Assembly: GCA_021029095.1 (NCBI GenBank)
Contig: JAJOHG010000092.1
Location: 43,929-107,928 of the forward strand
Direction: 5' to 3'
Origin: Phellopilus nigrolimitatus
Lineage: Eukaryota; Basidiomycota; Agaricomycetes; Hymenochaetales; Hymenochaetaceae
Length of the DNA: 64,000 bases
Below the pieces are notes generated by a model. The model had not been told where the DNA came from. It saw only the letters and a program-made list of their open reading frames with translations, and searched no databases. A program made the translations under genes and the position numbers. Shown here in pieces: positions 1-11,946 of the stretch. Positions within the stretch are counted from its first letter, which is position 1. Each line of letters opens with the position of its first letter.

Positions 1-1075
1 CCCGGATGCGAACTAACCTCAGCATTTGGGGCGTCCTCGCCATCTTGCCATCTCCGGCTATCTCGCCATCTAGTACGATGACGCTACAAAGGATGAGCTT
101 AGGTATCACTAGAGAAACCCCAGGAGATACGTACATAGACGATAGACCAATAATAGCGTAGACGTCGGTAAGTAGTTTGAGACTTTCTGAACTAATTCGT
201 CGAGCTGATTGCTATTACGGTATGTATCCTGTAGATGGAGTTAGACTTCTGAATAACAATAGAATGACAGACATACACCATATGTTCGATGCTTGAGGCT
301 TTCTGCATGGCCAATGCTTGATAACTCAACTCGAAAAGGCTTGAATCACCGTCTCTGCGATGTCGCCTGGCGTGTGCAGAATGAGTGAGTACAGAACATG
401 GCTAGACGACAAGAGGGAATGCTCACCGAAGTGTAGGGAATCGGCCATCGTGCGGTTCGCCTGTTGAAACGGCCCGTCAACCAGCAAGACGAAAGGAATC
501 TCCTTGCGTTGAAACCGCGAGTTATGCAGCGTTGCTTGTCGAGTTTCCTTTGAGATCGATACTCGTGCAACTCCGCGCAGGGGCGATGGTACTGAGCTGC
601 AAGTTCGCACCACAGGTCTAAGCAACGGTGGATTTCTATCTTCCTCGACAGGTTGAAACTACCAGCTGGTGCACTACGAAGCAACAAGATGAACCTAGAG
701 ATGCTGAGCTTGATATCGCACTTACTTGAACAGATGTTGAAGGATCGCTGTCAAAATTCAAAACCTCAGTCCCCTTGCGCGAGATTGGAGGCAAAATGAT
801 CCAGTACATACCTCAAGTCTAAGAGAAAATCAAAGCAAAGGTACGCTTTTCTCATGTTTCCCGATAGGATATGTTTAATCGTCGTCCGCGGAGCCATTGT
901 GGCTCAATGACTGAGCTTGTCTAAACGATTCTCAACTCAACTAGAAAGCTCGTCGACACACAGATACCTATCTTTGCAACTTGGGCGTCTTACTGGCCGG
1001 GTTCGGAGCTAGAAATGTCGATGGTTGTTATTGAAGACCTGGTTCTCGGGGGGTTCGTTCGGGTTGCAGTCACGG
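1..1075 (-). other. Unresolved minus-strand exon-like region, copy A (equivalents in B, C, D)
   Basis: This stretch lies upstream of ZnF1 and is repeated in all four copies. On the minus strand, open frames around 326-687 read through a segment conserved between copies in two frames and end at a gtgagc donor-like site. I cannot build a complete gene with start, phase-consistent introns and stop. In C an acceptor-like ctgcag is present where A and B read ctgcac. It could be part of a decayed minus-strand gene continuing into the neighbouring unit, or the ZnF1 upstream region with no product. No family recognised. Confidence 0.3.
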
Positions 1076-1091
1076 GACGTCACACATAAAT
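1076..1091 (+). promoter_or_regulatory. CRE-like gacgtcac and TATA-like element upstream of ZnF1
   Basis: The core gacgtcac is followed directly by a taaattc TATA-like sequence, about 105 bp before the ZnF1 start codon. A CT-rich leader typical of fungal promoters follows. The same arrangement is kept in copy B (about 11827-11842), C (about 22652-22667) and D (about 31104-31119, reversed). The gacgtc core resembles bZIP binding sites. Function is inferred only from position and conservation. Confidence 0.35.
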
Positions 1092-1195
1092 TCGTGTGGC
1101 CAAGTCAACATCTTCGTTCGTTCGCGCTTTCATCTGTCCACTCACACCTTCCCCTCACATCCATCCTTCTCCCCTCATCTTCTCCTCTTACAAAC

Positions 1196-3168
1196 ATGCC
1201 TTCTTCACAGCTACCTGGACATCCTGATGTGCCGCTGGTCCCAGTGGCCTCCTCGGACTGCAACTTTGTGTCTATTCTATTCAGCACCGCTCAAATTCTT
1301 GTACATTTTTTGCACGATTCTCTTTGACATTGACTTGGATGCTGATAATGCGCTTTGTTAGGCTGGAGCGACAGTCGGTCAAAGCTACAATTCTCCTCAT
1401 GACAATCGTCCGAACGACAATCCTTTGCACAACACGGGTATTCTAGTAGACGAGTTTTTCCACAGGACGGAAGAGTTCACGGCCTCCGACTGTATTGACC
1501 CCGCTCTGCTAATGCTAAACCCCGCCAATACCTTCTCGATCGGAAATCAGGAGGTATTCGAGGCAGGTGGGGTTTTCGAACTAGGACGAGGTTCGAACCA
1601 TATGTCCTTTGTAAAGCCACTTAGTTGACTTGTCTAATGCATGCACCACAGATAGTGGAGAGTACCAATATGGTCATCATGAAGACGGTCAACCCGACTT
1701 GTCTCCCGGCCCCGACACTCTCCCGGCAATGCTGCCCCCGCAGAGGGCCTACCCGACACCGCCTTCGGAAAGTCCACCATACAATCATCCGACAAGCCAT
1801 CCTAGCTATGACGCGTCTCCTGCGACCGAATTATTCGCTCCATTTCCGTGGGGAGACGGGAATCCTTCGCGACCAGATCAAGGCAACGGCATGCCGACAG
1901 CAGAAGCGACACGTGCGAGGCAGGCGACGCCGCGAACGCGAACTAGAAGAACAGCGACTAGTGTTCGTCCAGCTTCTTCGAGCCAGGCGTTTGAGATGTG
2001 CGAACCAGGCCTTCCGTATCCGCCGCGCCAGTACGAGGCATACGCTCCTTCCGCGCCTACCGCTCCAATTTTCGCAGCATCCGGGTTGGACGCACAGACC
2101 ATTGGTATGCCGGAGTTCATTCAAGGCTCGAGCAGCGGAGCTCCAGCAGCGAACGCCCCGCGTTCGAGCAAGGCGGGACCGTCGAGGACCGAAAAGACAA
2201 AAAAGGCCGCTCGCGCGAGCAAGGCCGGGCCTTCGAAAGCGAAAAAGACAGGAAAAACCGTTCGTCTGACTGCAGGGAGTCCGTACGGTGTTCCCGAAGA
2301 CGCGTTCGGGATGCCCGAGCCAAGAGCTCCTACCGCATCGCACCAACGTCCCACTCCCTTCACCCTCCCTGCCGTCCCAGGTTTCTCAACGTCCGGGAAC
2401 GATTCCCAGGCACAAAGCATGCCGGAGTTCGTTCAAGGTTCGAGCAGCGGAGCTCCAGCAGCAAGTCCTTCACGTTCAAGCAAGGCGGGGCCGTTCAGGA
2501 CGGATAAGAAAACGAAGGCCGCTCGGGCGAGCAAAGCAAGGCCATCGAAGAATAAAAATACGGCGAAGGCAGCTCGGCAGGCTACAGCGAACCCGTACGG
2601 TGTATCCGAAGCCGCTTTCAGGATACCCGAACCAAGGGCTCCCAATCCATCGCACCAGGATCCCATTCTCAGCACCTTCATCTTCCCTGCCGTCCCAGGT
2701 TTCCCACCGTCCGGGAACGATGCCCAGGCGTATGCATTGCCTGAATTCATTGAGGGCTCGAGTGGGGGAGCCGTAGCAAATACTCGCGCGAGCGAGGCGG
2801 GACCGTTGAGGACAGAGAAGACGACCAAGGCCGCTCGCGCGGACAAGGCAAGGCCGCCAAAGGCCATGGACATAGCGAAAGCCGCTCCTCAGGCTGCAGC
2901 GGACCCATCTGATGAGCCGGAAGCTCCGCGATTTCACTGCGATTACCCCGGGTGCGAGATTTCATGTGCGCATCGCAGTGACCTCACACGGCACAAAGCC
3001 AGATGTCCGCGCGGGCCTGGCGGCGGGGCGAGCGGAAGGGTCAAATGCGTATATTGCGACTTGACATACAGTCGCTTTGACGCGATGCAACGGCATTGCA
3101 TAAAAGATCACCCTGGCTCTGTGGTGCCAATCAAAGAGCGCGAGAGAGGAAAGGGCAAGAAGAAATAG
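1196..3168 (+). CDS. Modular zinc-finger protein ZnF1, copy A (possible splice defect)
   Basis: Predicted nuclear protein of 608 residues from three exons: 1196-1267, 1362-1599 and 1652-3168. Frame is kept across both introns. The middle is low-complexity and built of three repeated modules of about 90-100 residues, each with a PYGV segment, a LPAVPGF segment, an EFVQGSSSG segment and a basic Lys/Ala-rich tract resembling linker-histone or AT-hook-like DNA-binding tails. The C-terminus has two zinc fingers: one with a C-x4-C-x12-H-x3-C type spacing (FHCDYPGC to HKARC), then a C2H2 finger (CVYC to HCIKDH), followed by a Lys-rich tail. The family suggests DNA binding. No close named relative is recognised. 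The donor of intron 2 reads at instead of gt at 1600-1601, whereas B, C and D have gtatgt, so A may be mis-spliced. Confidence 0.72.
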
Positions 3169-4026
3169 GGGAATCCCGCACCCGTCTCGTATGTCATCTT
3201 CATCATCGCCGGATTCCTTTCCATTTGTTTCCACGATTTGTACAGCTGCTTTCTCCGCCTTCGCATCCGGTGTGTATGTGACCTTGGCTTGTTTGGTCTG
3301 TCTCGTTCTCTATTTTATTTCCTCATTTATGTTGTCTGCATCTTTTGAATACCGAATATCTTCGCGACTTTCTATTCCCCTATCCATTTATCACCTTTTT
3401 TTCCCCTTTGTTACCTCGATTTCTGCTTTCGTGACTAGTGTAGCCTCGGCGTGTTTACTGGACTGTGATCCTGTTTTTGTTCCACAGTTGTGTTGTCTGT
3501 ACTTATACTAAACCTCCAAATATTTATAACTAACAAAAAGTCGCATCTGTTGCAATGTCTGGTTGGTGATGCCGCGTCAGATGTTCGATGTTCTTTATAT
3601 ACCACTTAAAACTCGTCGCATTTGTCACGAATGCGACACGACTCAAGCTGGTCCGCTTGACTCTGTCAGTTCGACGTAATTTCGGGCCTCATATCCAGCT
3701 AGATGCTTTTGATATTTGCACTTTGCAGAAATCTTATTCCGAAAGGATCTGCTATTAGTATATCATTTTATGAGAAGGAGTTTATGCTATATGCCATAAG
3801 TGTACCAATGTCTATGAGAGAAATGACCGATAGTTCGACCGGAGGAAAGAGACGAAGATAGAAAGTGGGCTACCGCCTGACGATGCGATGAGCGGAAACA
3901 TAAATGAACGAGCATGTGATGGAGGGAAACAAAAACTGAACGAGCTCATGACGAAGGAACTTCTTCCAGAGTGTGTCCGGCATGGCATGAGAATGTCATA
4001 TATTAAGTATGACTGAGACGGGCCTG
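3169..4026. other. Region between ZnF1 and ZnF2 in copy A, no gene
   Basis: T/C-rich sequence directly after the ZnF1 stop is conserved in all copies and probably is the 3' untranslated region. It opens a frame at 3191-3511 starting MSSSSSPDS, but the frame is not kept past the middle in copy C, so it is not called a gene. The remainder up to the ZnF2 pseudogene contains no open frame of interest. Confidence 0.6.
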
Positions 4027-4454
4027 CTAAGTCGGGGTGCGCAAGAGGCACTTCACTCTTCCATGGACATTCTTCAACCACCCCTTTTTCTCGCACGCCC
4101 GTACGCATTCAGAGTCGAGGGATAAGGTGGTGCGCTGCGGACCCGGGATGGAGGTTAATTGAATTTTGTCGCGTTTGTCGTAGCATTTGGAGAAAGTGCT
4201 ATTGTATCCGGTGAAAGGGAGCCCTGACGCGAAATATTCGATGATTGCGATAGCTCGGGAGTATCGAGAGATGAGGGTGAAAGTTCTGACTCTTCTTCGC
4301 TCAGATACTCAAAGCCGTCCGAGTCTGAGTTTTCTAATTCTCTCCGCGCGAAGTTGGATACACTTGGAATGAGTCCCGAAAGCAGGTTGCTACTGACAAA
4401 GGGGGCTTTTTCGAATTCACCAAATATATTATCGTCTTCGAAACCGAATGACAT
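4027..4454 (-). pseudogene. ZnF2 zinc-finger gene, copy A, internally deleted
   Basis: This is the remnant of the gene intact at 25361-26230. The start codon and the acidic N-terminal part (MSFGFEDDNIFGEFEKAPF and on to a SPDTIALS motif) are kept. Two blocks are missing: the middle linker, and the segment encoding the C2H2 finger with most of the Cys-rich region after it. Joins lie near 4122 and 4155. The finger deletion is flanked by gtcgagga-like sequence on both sides in the intact copy, suggesting loss between short direct repeats. The tail encoding the conserved ACEKKGW motif survives at about 4027-4110. Any product would lack the zinc finger. Confidence 0.75.
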
Positions 4455-7400
4455 CTTGCGGTCCGTGCCGTCGAGTAAACGAGTAGCTGTCGCACAGCAC
4501 AGACACATTTTTTAGGAGAAGTGCCTTAGATAAAAGCAATTAAATTTCAGCATATCTAGAAGCTCATAGAGACTGGTCAACATAATCCAATCAACTACGA
4601 TATGCTCTGTAGGCGATTGTCGCAAACGCACGATACGGCGTCATAGAATCCCACTTTGAATTTCTCGGATAGATCATTCTGGAAGAGAGTAAGGGTACAT
4701 GAGCTCAAGTATAGACGTAATTCCGCGATAACATTCTGACGAGCCATCGAAGAAGCCACTTGGCGGCACAACTGCGCATTGTGTGCCATGTCACTCTGCT
4801 GTTTCGCTGGAACATTCATGCGTTATCTCTACGTGAGCTATATTGTTTTGTGTTTTATTTTGTACGCGATCTTTTATGAGAAAACTTCAGAGATTTCGAG
4901 ATTTATAGCTGTGCTTGAGGTGAAAATCCAGTTTGGCATCGATTGATTTTTTTTAAAAGGCCAAATACAAACAAACAAACAAGGCCCGCGCATCGGCGGG
5001 AGCCCCGATGACCCCGACCCCATCACAGCCCATGTATGGTATGGTATGCACAGCCGCTTACAAGCTTTCTGCTGATCTCCCAGGTCACATCAGCTTCCTC
5101 TGCCGAGCCACGGACGCATATCCGTCCGTCCAATTCTTAATCCGTCGAAGTGCCGTGCACGACGCCAGCTCCCCGTCGCTATCGCCGTCCCCGCTCGAAC
5201 GTTTCCGTGACCCCCCTCATCATCAGCCGGATCTCAAACGCGGATTCTAACTTTGATCGTCTTTTCTTCTCTGGCTCTCTTCCAGGTGTTCTTCCCAAAA
5301 GCAACGAGTTTCTCTGATCATCAAACCGAACAAATATCCGGGCAGGGCTTCCAAATCTCCCATTGACATAGTCTGTATCAACGGGATCAACAATCGAAGC
5401 CACAGATCTTGATCTCTGGATCTGAAAACGGGCTATCTAATCGCCTCTCTTTCCCTCACTCCAGAGCAAAGTGCAGCACCGCCCACCGACCCCGCCAACA
5501 CGCAGCTGTGCAAGCGAAGCAGCGAGCGCGTCGCCCGTCGCGACCCACCTCTCCACCAGCCAACGCACTCTCAAAAAAACGCGCGCGACGTTCGCGGCCG
5601 CTGACCCACCCCGCGCCAACCAACGCTCGCCATCATTCCAACCTATCTATCTATCAGCCTGCAGCACCACATCCTGATCCCTCCAAATCTTCCGCCTCGC
5701 CTATCTGGCCGAAACCGCTTCCTTCCCCGCCTTCTAGCCTTTCCTTTCTTTGTTTGCCGTCTCACCCCCCGCCTCCCTTCGCCCGGGCGCAATGGAACGC
5801 AAAGCCAGGAGCTCGGAGCCAGGATCAACCATCCAGGGCCAGTGCGAAGCGCATCTAACTTCTAACTTCTAAGCTCTAAGTATATGTACTTCGAGCCTAG
5901 TCCAATGTGTACCGCTGCTATGCCTCAATGTTCATGGTTCGCACGCACGCCCGCACCACGGGCGCTTACGCAAGCAGCGTCCCGCGATCGCGACGTTTCC
6001 GCTGGCTGATTCTGCACACCTAACTCTTGACGGTGCGCGCCAGCGACGCCGCGGCGGCGTTGGAATATACTTGTCCCGTCCTAGAACTAAGCGTGGTTTC
6101 AGACGACTCCGTAGCCTCCGTGCACGTCTCCCGGCGCTTGACACCCGTTTCACCAGCGCCGCGTCCTAGTCCCGTCCTAACCGGCTACACGACGTAAACA
6201 GCACAAACAGTCGCTCCGCCATCCATCCATCCATTTGTCAAAAAAGAAAGAAGATGAAAATAAAAAAAACTGGCAATGACATCGAGAGATCAACACAGGA
6301 TCGACAAAAATAACACAAATACATAATATACGAAGATTGGGACCGCCTGTCATCTGATTTTTTTTCTTTCCTTCCTGCTCTCTCCCTTTCTATTCAAGCA
6401 TCGTTGGTGCCTCGATCACCAGGGGGGCCCACAACAGCCACACATCATCCTCGGCGGGACAGCTCCGTCTGGCAGCGAAGCCCACCCTATTCGCGGATCC
6501 GTGCCTTTGCGCTCCTATTTTTCTCGTCTCCCGGTTCATTCTTATGCTAGTTTGCTTGATGCCTGGATGACGTGGCGCAGCCTTCATCGCGGGCCTGTTT
6601 CCATCTGCTCGACACACACACTCTCGAAAAAAGTATGTGCTGTCTCCCGAAATCGGAGAAACCATGGTCACACATCCACATCCACATCTCCATCTCCATC
6701 CATCTCCATCCCGACCATCTCAAAAAAAAAACCCTGCTCCGCCGTAGCTTTACTCCCAGCGCTCCAGCCTCAAAAACAACCGCCCATCCCAAATCCCAAA
6801 GCCCAAATCTTCAAATTCCAATAACAGAGACGGCTCCGCCTCCTTCTCAAAAATAAAAAAAGCAATTCTCGTCGACTTGCCGCAGGCACGATCACGAATC
6901 ACGATCACTGTTCGCGGCCCCCCGAAATAAATCACGTCAGGGGGAGGGGGGGAGGTGCTTCTATTCTCCATCCTCGCCCAGCTTCGAAGCCGCTCGCCCC
7001 TCGGGCTCGAAGCCCCAGGTACTCGCGAAGTCTGCCTGGCTCTGGCCACGCACGCGGCGCCGGGCCTTCATTACGCTATCGCGGGACACAGCAGCCGCTT
7101 TCCCGCCATCCCTCCTCCACCTTCCACCTCCCAGCCTGTCGGGAGCCGGGAGCTGGGAGCCTCGTCTCCGCACGCACGCAGCGCCGCAGAGCTTGCCACA
7201 TAGGCCAAGTACATGTACAGCAGCGAGCCACTGAGGAAAGAAAAGGGCAGCTTCTGAGCTTCTGCGCTCCGAGCTTGCTCTGCGGGGGGTTGGGAAGCGT
7301 CGAGAAGCGTCGAGGGGAGGTGCAGGCACGGCTTTTCGTGCTTGAAATGAGGACCGTCCTTCCGTGCGCTTCGCGCTTCGGCTGGCCCTTGGGCCCCTGG

Positions 7401-7893
7401 CTCGGGGCGCCGAGCTCTGAGCCACAGAGGCTTCCGAACACTGTCACGCGACCTCCTCCGCTCAAGGAATTCTCGACCCGTCTTCATGCAGACATTACCC
7501 TTCCTTTTTTTTGTTCAGTTCCTGAGGTCTGGTTCTTTTGCGCGGCGCATTGCGCGTGCCTCGAGAACCTAGCGAGGGAGGAATGCACATGTACAGATAT
7601 GAGTAAACTTCGAGTTCTCCGGGTCGCGCTCACAGGCCCTGTACATAATTTGTTCTTCTTGAATAGAAACGTTTCTTGTCAAAAGCGCTGGGTCGTCTAA
7701 GAGCGATATGAAGTGATGCAAATGATTAAAAAACAATAAGATTGCATTTCGAGAACACGATCAAGTTCTTGAAAAAGACCATAGATGCAGAGGTTAGAAA
7801 GTCATTTAACAGTGCATACAGGCAGTACAAATTTGGCGTCAACGGCAGAAGGATGCGTTCCGCCTGCGAGATACATACAGTTGCAGTTGTGAA
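4455..7893. other. Gene-poor stretch of copy A, including about 1.45 kb absent from copy B
   Basis: No supportable gene. The stretch contains the AACA-repeat tract near 4970, C/T-rich promoter-like sequence, and a GC-rich segment with many short spurious frames on both strands. Bases from about 5670 to 7120 have no counterpart in copy B, where the flanks are adjacent (near 16587). So this is either an insertion in A or a deletion in B. I found no terminal inverted repeats, target-site duplication or coding signature of a mobile element in it. Confidence 0.6.
6670..6716 (+). repeat. Short CATCCA/CATCTC microsatellite-like tract
   Basis: Imperfect tandem hexamers of catcca and catctc occur within the copy A-specific segment. 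Copy B has an unrelated gccatc hexamer run near 16073-16098. No function inferred. Confidence 0.6.
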
Positions 7894-8201
7894 TTACAAA
7901 AACTCATCGAATTTAGGGATCTCGAGGCGGGCGCCGCGCCTTGAAAAGATCATAGCTATCGGCCTGTCGGAGTCGAGCTCCTCTTCATCTTCCTCGGTGT
8001 TCTCCTCGACACTATCACCCTCGAACTCAAAGCTTCCTGGGAGGAAACAAGCGGAGAGCGGCGAAGGCCTGTATCTGGGCGGGCTGGCAATATTTCTTCG
8101 CCTCTTGCTCTGGTTTATCTTTCTCTTGTTCCTGTCCATTAGGTGGCGAGAAAGCGTCCTACGGATATGGAGTACAGCTTCCGGCGTAAGGAAGTTGTTG
8201 A
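7894..8201 (-). pseudogene. 5'-truncated copy of the four-exon myristoylation-type gene (copy A)
   Basis: Only the C-terminal part of the gene intact in copy B remains. It covers the conserved NNFLTPEAVLHIR region through the acidic stretch (EENTEEDEEELDSD) to the FDEFL end and stop. At 8201 the sequence jumps to what in copy B lies at about 18822, losing about 1.1 kb with exons 1-3 and the start of exon 4. The join sits at ttgat, which is present at both break sites in copy B, consistent with deletion between short direct repeats. No start codon or promoter is left. Confidence 0.78.
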
Positions 8202-8503
8202 TAAAGATGAGAAGAATGTCACAATGGCGTCGGACTCGTATAAGATTGTGGCGGGATCACGTGAGCGTGTTCGACGACCATTATACTATTGCTAGCTTGC
8301 ATATGAACGCTTGTACATGTATAAGAAGAGATTTATAGTTGCTAGGACCAGAAATAAATGGATGGTATTCTTACAGTAAACAGACAACGGTAGCATGTAA
8401 AGTCGTAAGCAGAATGGGAAACACTTCGTGCGATGGCTTCGTTGCGATCGGACACGATGCTGTACGGCGTAGATTTGAGATTATCGAGTAGGTCGTTTGG
8501 ATT

Positions 8504-8925
8504 TTAGATGAGAAGGAACGTATGGGAGTGGGAAAAGTGATGCAGGGTGTCGCAGACTTGTATCCGCATGCCGCCGTACGATATATGTGGCAGAATATTT
8601 GAGAAAGCCGCCGCCAGTGCTTGGCTGGGACCAGCGCTACCTGATTCCAGTTTGTCGATGCGGCCGGATGAATCGTCATTGAGCACTAGCAGACATAATC
8701 GTCCGCCACCTTGCTCCTCTTTCGAATTTCTGTTTTTGACTTCCCATTGGCGAGCTTCGACCTGGCCGTACAGTTGCAATTCTTGGCTGGTGAAAAACGG
8801 CGGCAGATGATAAGAGCGCTTCTCGTCAACGAAGGGCGTGAAGGCTGCTCTCAAAGCGATGATGTGCTCGCATCATAATTGATATTGCCCTCATACCGCA
8901 TCGGCGAGCTCCTCACTGAAGCCAT
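8504..8925 (-). CDS. Small three-exon hypothetical gene, copy A
   Basis: Minus-strand model with exons 8897-8925, 8641-8849 and 8504-8556, giving 96 residues, MASVRSSPMR to CDTLHHFSHSHTFLLI. Both introns have usable signals (gtatga and gtagcg donors) and keep frame. The protein is hydrophilic with a SKEEQGGGRL segment and no recognised domain or signal peptide. The corresponding region of copy B (19127-19553) has length changes that break the frame, so this copy may be the last open one or may also be decaying. It could be the 3' part of a longer gene. Confidence 0.4.
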
Positions 8926-9041
8926 CTGAGCAAGTACGCTTCGGAAGCCAACGCCGCCACAGCAAAGCTAATCATTCGAAGTCCGAGTGCCATTCACAGA
9001 CGTCCACAGATATGGGCTCTTATCGGAGAGCGCAGAAGAGC

Positions 9042-10146
9042 TTAATGAGTGCGGAACTGGGCTTGATGGACCTGTGTCACGGCCGTCGATATTCGTGTAA
9101 TGTTTGATTGCTCCACTTGTGCTGAGCCTATCACTTGCGCGGGCGGTATCGAGGCGTTCATTGTGTTGATCCTCGCTTTCAGGTTCCGATAAGCCATATG
9201 GTTCATCTGCATAATCGGTGAAGTATGAGAATTATAGCCAGGCAGATTCAAATAGAGCATCATACCTCGCAAGTCCAATCGCGGTCAACCTGGACCAGGT
9301 ATTAAGAGTTCGACTGATATCCGCACTGGCCAGATAGCGAAAGAGCTTAACAATCAAGCAGGTCGAGGAGTAGACGAAAGGAATGAGATTACGTGACCAT
9401 TTCTTGCTCTACAAAAACGCGAACACTGCGTGAAGAAAACAGTAGCGCCTTATGTCCAATGTTCTAAGATTTTGCCCTAGTGGACCGACGAGAAGGCGAG
9501 AGAAAACATCGGTCGTAAAGTCCGTGATAAGAGCTTGGCAGGTGGTGAGTGCGGAAGCAGTAGAACGTCCATCGAATATGATGGCCATGGTCATCCGAAC
9601 CTTGGAAGCTGCCTTGGGTACCGCTTCAAGCTCGAGACGATGGTAAGAAACAAAGACCAGAAGAGTGAAGGCTGGCACGTATATCAACAGAGCAAGGTAT
9701 CCACTTAAGTGAAGCCATTTTGATGAAGTAGGTTGGGAAACAATGCATGACGCAAATTAGGAGGACGCGAAAAAACTCGTCAACGATCGGAAGAATGGTA
9801 GATGTCGAAAAGGTACCAAACAACTTCACGATGAATCGAGCGATTGAGTCTAAGCTTCCACCAGTATCGGCCTTATTTCTTGCCTTCGAAACATGCCGCA
9901 CGTCAAGAGGATCTCGGGATGGACTACCAACTGACTGGACGCAGTGTACTTGCGGCGAGACGACGTCAAACATTGTGAGCGTTCCAGCGGATACAATTCT
10001 CGGACCAGATTCCAAAAAGATATGGAGACCCGTACAGTTCGGTCCTTAAGGTGTACACGCCCGCCATCGTGCTCAGATCGGAGTCGTCGTCGACGGGAGA
10101 GGGAATGATCGGGACTATGCGGCGTCACGACACGCGGACGTGACAC
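9042..10146 (-). pseudogene. Degenerate multi-exon gene with hydrophobic segments, copy A
   Basis: Minus-strand coding-like sequence conserved in A, B and D. The upper part contains a frame starting MFDVVSPQVHC and ending in a hydrophobic stretch (FFRVLLICVMHCF). The lower part has another hydrophobic stretch (YLALLIYVPAFTLLVFVSY), then a MAIIFDGRS segment, then SRLLVGPLGQNLRTLD. A final exon-like piece follows the tgcag at about 9205. I cannot join these into one consistent gene. The pattern of membrane-spanning stretches is compatible with a multi-pass membrane protein, but no family is claimed. Near 9628 copy A has one extra base compared with B and D, which changes the frame between the two parts. 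Confidence 0.35.
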
Positions 10147-11946
10147 CGATGATGAGCTGGCCGCAGCGCAATCAGCTGCAAATTCTGCTTAAAAAAGATA
10201 TCTTGGATCTGGCTTGCTTCGTCGTATATCCTGTGCTCGGTATATCTGCGCTCCTTTGCCGTCATTGTCGAGCTCAGTCGGCTTCGAAAAAGAAATCAAT
10301 CAAGCAAGGCTCGCCGCTCGCGGAAATTTGACTCACCAGAAGCTCAGCCGAATGTACCTCAAGCATGGTCTCCTGATGCTATTGTGGACCTCGAAGAAGA
10401 TGCTGGACGGCGCTGACGACGAGGCTAGAGAGTTTGTCCTCTGATGTCGGCCTAATCTCTTATCAATACAGCGTAGCCTGGAAGAACAAAATGGTGACCT
10501 GCCGTTGCGGTCTACTGAGTAACTCGGGATCATCAATCACGGAATATGGTAGCTTGAACCGTCTAGGAAGCTGAAGGGCAAATTTACGATAAAGAGCCAT
10601 CGTAGAACCCAAGACAGGCCCGAGTGCTCACCTTTGACTGGCGGAGTAAAGGTGCGAATCTTCAACGTCGAGAGAGTAATCGAGTTCACTCACAACTCTG
10701 CTACACAGACCATCCGCCGTTAGCATCGTAGAGAACGTATCCCGAATGCGAATTAACCTTAGCATCTAGGGCGTCCTCGCCATCTTGCCATCTCCGGCCA
10801 TCTCACCATCTAGTATGATGACGCTACAAATGATGAGCTTAGGTATCACTAGAGAAACCCCAGGAGATACGTACATAGACGATAGACCAATGATAGAATA
10901 GACGTCGGTAAGTAGTTTGGGACTTTCTGAACTAATTCGTCGAGCTGATTGCTATTACGGTATGTATCCTGTAGATGGAGTTAGACTTCTGAATAACAAT
11001 AGAATGACAGACATACACCATATGTTCGATGCTTGAGGCTTTCTGCATGGCCAATGCTTGATAACTCAACTCGAAAAGGCTTGAATCACCGTCTCTGCGA
11101 TGTCGCCTGGCGTGTGCAGAATGAGTGAGTACAGAACATGGCTAGACGACAAGAGGGAATGCTCACCGAAGTGTAGGGAATCGGCCATCGTGCGGTTCGC
11201 CTGTTGAAACGGCCCGTCAACCAGCAAGACGAAAGGAATCTCCTTGCGTTGAAACCGCGAGTTATGCAGCGTTGCTTGTCGAGTTTCCTTTGAGATCGAT
11301 ACTCGTGCAACTCCGCGCAGGGGCAATGGTACTGAGCTGCAAGTCCGCACCACAGGTCTAAGCAACGGTGGATTTTCATCTTTCTTTACAGGTTGAAACT
11401 ACCACCTAGTGCACTACGAAGCCGCAAGATGAACCGAAGCACCTTCTAGAGATCCTGAGCTTGATATCGCACTTATTTGAACAGATATTGAAGGATCGCT
11501 GTCAAAATTCAAACCCTCAGTCCCCTTGCGCGAGATTGGAGGCAAAATGATGCAATACATACCTCAAGTCTAAGATAAAATCAAAGCAAAGGTACGCTTT
11601 TCTCATGTTTCCCGATAGGATATGTTTAATCGTCGTCCGCGGAGCCATTGTGGCTCAATGACTGAGCTTGTCTAAACGATTCTCAACTCCACTAGAAAGC
11701 TCGTCGACACACAGATACCTATCTTTGCAACTTGGGCGTCTTACTGGCCGGGTTCGGAGCTAGAAATGTCGATGGTTGTTACTGAAGACCTGGTTCTCGG
11801 GGGGTTCGTTCGGGTTGCAGTCACGGGACGTCACACATAAATTCGTGTGGCCAAGTCAACATCTTCGTTCGTTCGCGCTTTCATCTGTCCACTCACACCT
11901 TCCCCTCACATCCGTCCTTCTCCCCTCATCTTCTCCTCTTACAAAC

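Larger units (their letters stand above)
1..10740 (+). repeat. Segmental duplication unit, copy A
   Basis: First copy of a unit that restarts at 10741 (copy B) and 21356 (copy C). All three begin with a cccgRatgcgaa-type sequence followed by the same landmarks. The window edge may cut its left end. Contents in order: unresolved minus-strand exons, the ZnF1 gene, a ZnF2 pseudogene, a long gene-poor stretch, a truncated myristoylation-type gene, a small three-exon gene and a degenerate minus-strand gene. Copy A has about 1.45 kb (roughly 5670-7120) that B lacks, and lacks about 1.1 kb that B has (junction near 8201). That explains the slightly different unit lengths. Confidence 0.9.

Noticed and set aside
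1831..2873. Several long antisense and shifted frames over ZnF1 exon 3 (also in B, C and D)
   Set aside because: They are shadows of the GC-rich repeated coding sequence; only the sense frame joins exons 1 and 2 and ends in zinc fingers.
3191..3511. Open frame MSSSSSPDS with hydrophobic stretches just after ZnF1 (repeated at 13916, 24540 and in D)
   Set aside because: The second half of the frame is not kept between copies, and the sequence is T/C-rich like a 3' untranslated region.
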